From the NCBI RefSeq assembly GCF_014196635.1, contig NZ_JACIEB010000004.1:248001-312000 (forward strand): a DNA stretch of 64,000 nucleotides, read 5' to 3'. Origin of the DNA: Sphingobium fontiphilum (GTDB lineage: Bacteria; Pseudomonadota; Alphaproteobacteria; Sphingomonadales; Sphingomonadaceae). The number at the start of each line of letters is the position of its first letter. The first letter of the stretch is position 1. Shown piece by piece: positions 60,241 through 64,000 of the stretch. Made by a program: the position numbers and the translations under genes. The notes under the pieces are model-generated. The model was not told the origin of the DNA and did not search any database. It worked only from the letters and a program-made list of their open reading frames with translations.

Positions 60241-61143
60241 ATGAATGGGCACATGGCACTTATGGCAACGCCTCCCGATCCCGCCGACATGCCCACCGGC
60301 CTGCTCATGCCCTGCTCGCCGCTGGTTGCGCGGGTGCTGGCGCCCAATCCGTCGCCCTTCACCTACACCGGCACGCAAAGCTATCTGGTCGGCGTCAGCG
60401 ATGTCGCGGTGATCGATCCCGGCCCGGATGACGACGCCCATATCGACGCGCTCGTCGCCGCCATCGCGGGCCGGCGCGTCGCGGCGATCCTGTGTACCCA
60501 CACCCATCGCGACCACAGCCCCGCCGCAGCCCCGCTCGCCGCGCTGACCGGCGCGCCGGTGATCGGCTGTGCGCCGCTGACGCTGGACGATGACGGTCCC
60601 CGCGCCGACGCCGCCTTCGACGCGGATTATCGCCCCGACGACGTGCTGGCCGATTGCGGCATGGTTGCGGGCGAGGGATGGAGCCTGTCGGCGGTGGCGA
60701 CGCCCGGCCACACCTCCAACCATCTCTGCTTCGCGCTGGAACAGGAAGGCGCGCTCTTCACCGGCGATCATGTCATGGGCTGGTCGACCAGCGTCATTTC
60801 CCCGCCCGATGGCGACATGACCGCCTATATGGCGTCGATGGGCAAGCTGCTGGAGCGGGAGGAGGACAGGGTGTATTACGCCGCCCATGGCGACCCCATC
60901 GACAATCCCCGCCGTCTCGTGCGCGGCATGATGGGCCACCGCAAGCAGCGCGAGGGACAGATTTTGCGCTTCCTCGAACGCAACGGCGCTTCGATGATCC
61001 CCGACATGGTGGTGGAGATGTATCGCGGCGTCGACCCGCGCCTCCATGGCGCGGCCGGACGCTCCGTGCTCGCCCATCTGCTCGACCTGCGCGGGCGGGG
61101 CGTGGCGCAACCTCTGGACGATGGCCGATGGCGGCTTGGCTGA
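60241..61143 (+). CDS. Metallo-beta-lactamase fold hydrolase (LACTB2-like)
   Basis: 300 residues. The zinc motif reads THTHRDHS (HxHxDH), with further ligands in TPGHTSNHLCF and FTGDHVMGWSTSVISPPDGDMTAYMASMGKL, and HGDPI. The C-terminal helical domain (REGQILRFLERNGASMIPDMV...LHGAAGRSVLAHLLDLRGRGVA) resembles the winged-helix tail of LACTB2/glyoxalase II-like hydrolases. Substrate unknown; thioester or RNA are known for relatives. It overlaps the next gene by 16 bases. The start may be the annotated ATG 60241 or one of the next in-frame ATGs (60253, 60262). Confidence 0.85.
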   Translation: MNGHMALMATPPDPADMPTGLLMPCSPLVARVLAPNPSPFTYTGTQSYLVGVSDVAVIDPGPDDDAHIDALVAAIAGRRVAAILCTHTHRDHSPAAAPLAALTGAPVIGCAPLTLDDDGPRADAAFDADYRPDDVLADCGMVAGEGWSLSAVATPGHTSNHLCFALEQEGALFTGDHVMGWSTSVISPPDGDMTAYMASMGKLLEREEDRVYYAAHGDPIDNPRRLVRGMMGHRKQREGQILRFLERNGASMIPDMVVEMYRGVDPRLHGAAGRSVLAHLLDLRGRGVAQPLDDGRWRLG

Positions 61144-61847
61144 ACCGCTATGGCGGCCCGGTCGCGGCCGCATTGCTGGTGCTGATCGTCGGCGGCGCGA
61201 TGTTGCTCGGCTGGCAACGCTGGCAACGCGATTATGACGTGACCGTGGAGGAGGATGGCTCGGCCGTGACGAAGGTCATCGCCGACCGGCTGGACGGCAT
61301 GAGCGACCTCAAAGTCTCGCAGCTTTCCGGCACGATCCAGGCGACGGCGCAAGACATACGCGGCATGGGTCTGCTGCGGTCGGATCAGGTCGTGAAAATG
61401 CCCTTCACCGTCGATTATTTCGTCAATGCCGGGCGCATCGCCGCCGCCGACCTGCAATGGGACGCCGCTGGCCGCACGCTCATCGTCAACGCCCCCGATG
61501 TTCGCCCCGCCGCGCCCAATATCGACGAAAGCCGCCGCACGCTCGTCCGCACCGGCGGCCTCATCGTCACGCGCCGGGCGGCCGAGGAACTCAACCGCAA
61601 GGCGTCCATCCATGCCCGCGACCGCGCCGCCGCCACCGCCCGGTCACCCGAACGCATGGCGCAGGCGCGCGAAAACGGGCGGCGCGCGCTCGCAAGGCTG
61701 ATGGCCGCGCCGCTCGCCGCCGCCGGTCATGGCGACGCGCGCGTCATCGTCACCTTCCCGCCCGAACGGGGCGACCCGAACCGGGATCGCTGGGACGTGA
61801 CCACGCCGATCAATCAGGTGCTGGCCAACAGCAAGCAGGGGCGCTAG
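61128..61847 (+). CDS. DUF4230-like membrane-anchored protein
   Basis: 239 residues. A single N-terminal membrane helix (about 9-27, GGPVAAALLVLIVGGAMLLG) is followed by a mostly beta, extracytoplasmic domain (LDGMSDLKVSQLSGTIQATAQDIRG... VVKMPFTVDYFVNAGRIAAADLQWDAAGRTLIVNAPDV) that resembles DUF4230 in its alternating beta pattern and PF.V.Y.VDL-like core, and a C-terminal helical part (AARARENGRRAL). Function unknown. ATG 61128 overlaps the metallo-hydrolase gene by 16 bases, so the two are probably co-translated. Confidence 0.7.
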   Translation: MAAWLNRYGGPVAAALLVLIVGGAMLLGWQRWQRDYDVTVEEDGSAVTKVIADRLDGMSDLKVSQLSGTIQATAQDIRGMGLLRSDQVVKMPFTVDYFVNAGRIAAADLQWDAAGRTLIVNAPDVRPAAPNIDESRRTLVRTGGLIVTRRAAEELNRKASIHARDRAAATARSPERMAQARENGRRALARLMAAPLAAAGHGDARVIVTFPPERGDPNRDRWDVTTPINQVLANSKQGR

Positions 61848-61879
61848 GTCGCCGCGACAAGGACCAAGGAGACAGGGAC

Positions 61880-62869
61880 ATGAACGCCATCACCGGAATC
61901 CCGCAGGGCATCGACCTGCGCGCGGAGATCGACCGCCTGCGCAAGGAACGCAACGCCGTCATCCTTGGCCATTATTACCAGAAGCCCGAAATTCAGGACC
62001 TGTCCGATTTCGTCGGCGACAGCCTGGAGCTCTCGCGCAAAGCGGCGGAAACCGACGCCGACGTCATCGCCTTTTGCGGCGTGCGCTTCATGGCCGAAAC
62101 CGCCAAGATTCTCTCCCCCGAAAAGATCGTCGTCCTGCCCGACATGGACGCGGGTTGCAGCCTTGAGGACTCCTGTCCGCCCGCCCAGTTCAAGGCGTTC
62201 CGCCAAGCTCATCCCGATCATATTGCGCTCAGCTACATCAACTGTTCGGCGGAGGTGAAGGCGCTGTCCGACATCATCGTCACCTCGTCATCGGCCGAAA
62301 AGATTCTGGCGCAGATCCCGAAGGACCAGAAGATCATCTTCGGCCCCGACAAGCATCTGGGCGGCTATCTCAAGCGCAAGCTCGGCCGCGACATGCTGCT
62401 GTGGCCGGGCGTGTGCATCGTGCATGAAGCGTTCAGCGAGACGGAATTGCTCAAGCTCAAGGCGCTGCACCCCGATGCGCCGGTCGCCGCCCACCCGGAA
62501 TGCCCGCCCTATATCGTCGACCATGCCGATTATGTGGGTTCAACCAGCGGCATCCTCGAATTTTCCAAGACGATGCCGGGCGACACGCTGATCGTCGCCA
62601 CCGAACCGCATATCATCCACCAGATGGAAAAGGCGGTGCCCGAAAAGACCTTCATCGGCGCGCCCGGCGCGGACGGCAACTGCAACTGCAATGTCTGCCC
62701 CTATATGGCGCTCAACACGATGGAAAAACTCTATCTGGCGCTGCGCGACCTGCAACCGCGCATCGAGATGGACGAAACGCTGCGTCTCGGCGCGAAAAAG
62801 AGCCTCGACAGGATGCTGGAAATGGCGAGCGCGACCGTCGGGCAGGGAGATGTCGGCCCGCGCGGCTGA
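61880..62869 (+). CDS. nadA: Quinolinate synthase A
   Basis: NadA condenses iminoaspartate with dihydroxyacetone phosphate to quinolinate in de novo NAD synthesis and carries a 4Fe-4S cluster. The 329-residue protein shows NAVILGHYYQKPEIQDLSDFVGDSLELSRKA, IAFCGVRFMAETAKILSPEK, PDMDAGCSLEDSC, SYINCSAEVKALSDIIVTSSSA, AHPECPPYIVDHADYVGSTSGI and NCNCNVCPYMALNTMEKL, the last with cluster cysteines. GACAGGGAC precedes ATG 61880. nadC follows 714 bases downstream after a cytochrome b561 gene; nadB is not in the window. Confidence 0.95.
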   Translation: MNAITGIPQGIDLRAEIDRLRKERNAVILGHYYQKPEIQDLSDFVGDSLELSRKAAETDADVIAFCGVRFMAETAKILSPEKIVVLPDMDAGCSLEDSCPPAQFKAFRQAHPDHIALSYINCSAEVKALSDIIVTSSSAEKILAQIPKDQKIIFGPDKHLGGYLKRKLGRDMLLWPGVCIVHEAFSETELLKLKALHPDAPVAAHPECPPYIVDHADYVGSTSGILEFSKTMPGDTLIVATEPHIIHQMEKAVPEKTFIGAPGADGNCNCNVCPYMALNTMEKLYLALRDLQPRIEMDETLRLGAKKSLDRMLEMASATVGQGDVGPRG

Positions 62870-62910
62870 ACCCTGCGCCATCCCCCTTTTGTCCAGGGGT
62901 GGAAAAATGT

Positions 62911-62939
62911 TTCGCTGTCGTTTCTACATTCGATATGAT
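62911..62939 (+). promoter_or_regulatory. Weak candidate promoter of the cytochrome b561 gene
   Basis: TTCGCT at 62911-62916, a 17-base spacer and TATGAT at 62934-62939. The -10 is good but the -35 is weak. It lies in the 122-base gap after nadA. Confidence 0.35.
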
Positions 62940-62991
62940 CCGGCGCATCCCGCGATCCGGGCATGGTTGAACTGAAGGGGAAGGCAGACCG

Positions 62992-63525
62992 ATGAGCATC
63001 ACCGCCGAGACCAGCCTGCGCTATCATGGCGTCGCCCGCGCGCTCCACTGGATCATGGCGATCCTGATTATCGGCAACCTTGTCGGCGGCATTTTCCACG
63101 ATGGGCTGGGCAAGATGTTTCCGGTGATGCCGCTGCACAAGGCGACGGGCATCACCATCCTCGCGCTCGCGCTGGCGCGGCTCGGCTGGCGGCTGACCCA
63201 TCCCGCCCCGGCGCTGCCCGCCGAAATGCCCGGCTGGGAAAGGCTGGTGGCGAAGGTCACCCATATCGCCTTCTATGCGCTGATGGTGCTGGTGCCGCTG
63301 TCGGGCTGGATCATGGTGTCGCCCGGCGACCGGCCGCTCAACTGGTTCGGCCTGTTCCCCATCCCCAAATTCGGCCTGGCCAAGACCGACGCCATCGTCG
63401 GTATCTCGCATGAGGGGCATGAGATACTGGGCCTCGCCTTCGCCGCGCTGGTGATCCTGCACATCGTCGCGGCGCTGCGCCATCATTTCATTCTGCGCGA
63501 CACGGTGCTGCGCCGCATGGCGTGA
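62992..63525 (+). CDS. Cytochrome b561 family protein
   Basis: 177 residues with four membrane helices and haem-ligand histidines in YHGVARALHWIMAILII, PLHKATGITILALALARL, VTHIAFYALMVLVPLSGWIM and FAALVILHIVAALRHHF. These fit the bacterial YodB/CybB superoxide:ubiquinone or quinol-linked cytochrome b561 group in the inner membrane. The stretch TNWFGLFPIP-like LNWFGLFPIPKFGLAKTD is typical of the family. It lies between nadA and nadC on the same strand; a functional link is not evident. Confidence 0.9.
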   Translation: MSITAETSLRYHGVARALHWIMAILIIGNLVGGIFHDGLGKMFPVMPLHKATGITILALALARLGWRLTHPAPALPAEMPGWERLVAKVTHIAFYALMVLVPLSGWIMVSPGDRPLNWFGLFPIPKFGLAKTDAIVGISHEGHEILGLAFAALVILHIVAALRHHFILRDTVLRRMA

Positions 63526-63582
63526 CGGGCCGCTCGTGAATGCGGTTGCGGGGCAGGGTGCGGCGCGGCTAGAGCATCGCCC

Positions 63583-64000
63583 ATGACCTTCACGCTCCCC
63601 GGCTTCGACCTGCCCGCCTTCATCGCCTCCACCCTGGCCGAGGATCTGGGGCCGGACGGGCGCGACGTGACCAGCGAGGCGGTGATTCCCTCCGACGCCC
63701 TGTTCGACGGCGTGATGGACAGCCGCGACGCGGCGACGCTGGCGGGGCTGCCCATCGCCGCCGCCTTCTTCCGCGCGCTCGACCCCGAAGTGCGGGTCGA
63801 CATGCTCGCCGCCGATGGCGACAGCGTCGCGGCGGGAACCGACATCATGCGCATCCATGGCCGCGCGCGGGCGATGCTGACGGCGGAGCGGTCGGCGCTC
63901 AACACCGTCCAGCATCTGACCGGCATCGCGACCATGACCCGCGCCTATGTCGACGCCATCGCGGGCACCGGCGCGACCCTGCTGGACACGCGCAAGACCA
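63583..64000 (+). CDS. nadC: Nicotinate-nucleotide pyrophosphorylase (start only)
   Basis: NadC converts quinolinate and PRPP to nicotinate mononucleotide, the step after NadA. ATG 63583 begins a frame that runs off the window end (139 codons seen). The visible part shows STLAEDLGPDGRDVTSEAVIP (eDlg.gDvTs), the lipoyl-like barrel region DGDSVAAGTDIMRIHGRARAMLTAERSALNTVQHLTGIATMTRAYVDAI and the beginning of GTGATLLDTRKT, where the substrate-binding Arg and Lys of NadC lie. Together with nadA this supports a NAD biosynthesis cluster. Confidence 0.95.
   Translation, partial: MTFTLPGFDLPAFIASTLAEDLGPDGRDVTSEAVIPSDALFDGVMDSRDAATLAGLPIAAAFFRALDPEVRVDMLAADGDSVAAGTDIMRIHGRARAMLTAERSALNTVQHLTGIATMTRAYVDAIAGTGATLLDTRKT

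Noticed and set aside
1-64000. CRISPR arrays, insertion sequences, prophage, rRNA or tRNA genes
   Set aside because: I looked for regularly spaced repeats, transposase or phage genes and conserved RNA motifs across the window and saw none; short or divergent tRNAs cannot be fully excluded by eye.

Overview
The window is a contiguous piece of a high-GC alphaproteobacterial chromosome. Gene content and neighbourhoods point to Sphingomonadales (Sphingomonas/Sphingobium type): argD-argF-hslO, plsX-fabH-ihfA, petABC, a CDC48-type AAA ATPase, phenylalanine/tyrosine catabolism, and an imperfect palindromic intergenic repeat of a kind that looks sphingomonad. The family assignment is inference; no rRNA or tRNA gene is present to anchor it. 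Genes are densely packed on both strands, with no insertion sequence, prophage or CRISPR array seen.

Layout. 1-4156: end of a flagellar cluster (3' part of flhB, a GT87-type membrane protein, an unknown small protein, fliD, fliS), with two candidate FliA-type promoters. 4302-7498: arginine biosynthesis (argD, argF) and the redox chaperone hslO. 7699-15147: secreted small proteins, queC-queE (queuosine precursor), lipB, hemF, a GNAT protein, an FkbM methyltransferase and trmL. 15357-18094: cytochrome bc1 complex (petABC) ending in a strong terminator. 18195-22695: adenine salvage (apt opposite a nucleosidase), rpmF, plsX-fabH and ihfA. 22718-28443 (minus strand): proA, a LuxR-type regulator, a SAM methyltransferase and a CDC48-family ATPase. 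28776-30889: a LysR regulator and a diguanylate cyclase. 30896-36833 (minus strand): pstSCAB-phoU-phoB behind a three-unit Pho box. 37121-39662: hppD and phhA divergent from an Lrp-type regulator. 39757-46521: the most accessory-looking part, with a hydrolase-like/TPR membrane protein, a methyltransferase with an N-terminal DUF4214-like segment, a KpsT-like ABC ATPase without its permease, and an HscC-type Hsp70 overlapping a J-like membrane protein without the HPD motif. 46584-51513: vitamin B12 uptake, with a cobalamin riboswitch, btuB, btuF and btuCD. 51510-57130: LpoA-like lipoprotein, rsmI, yraN, gshB, a DedA protein, an unknown membrane protein and a XerC/D recombinase. 57591-64000: a P-type ATPase, a metallo-hydrolase, a DUF4230-like protein, nadA, a cytochrome b561 and the start of nadC.

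How the genes work together. PhoB, PhoU and PstSCAB form a complete phosphate sensing and uptake unit. BtuB, BtuF, BtuC and BtuD form a complete B12 route from outer to inner membrane, with a riboswitch on btuB only. PhhA and HppD take phenylalanine to tyrosine and 4-hydroxyphenylpyruvate to homogentisate, probably under the divergent Lrp-type regulator. The MTA/SAH nucleosidase releases adenine that Apt can recycle. NadA and NadC are consecutive NAD biosynthesis enzymes.

Points most worth following: an orphan, strand-directional intrinsic terminator just upstream of the CDC48 gene (small RNA or attenuated leader); the HscC/J-like pair; the small glycan-export-like group without a permease; mutually exclusive helices at the 3' edge of the B12 riboswitch; and two flagellar promoters sharing an unusual -10 box.
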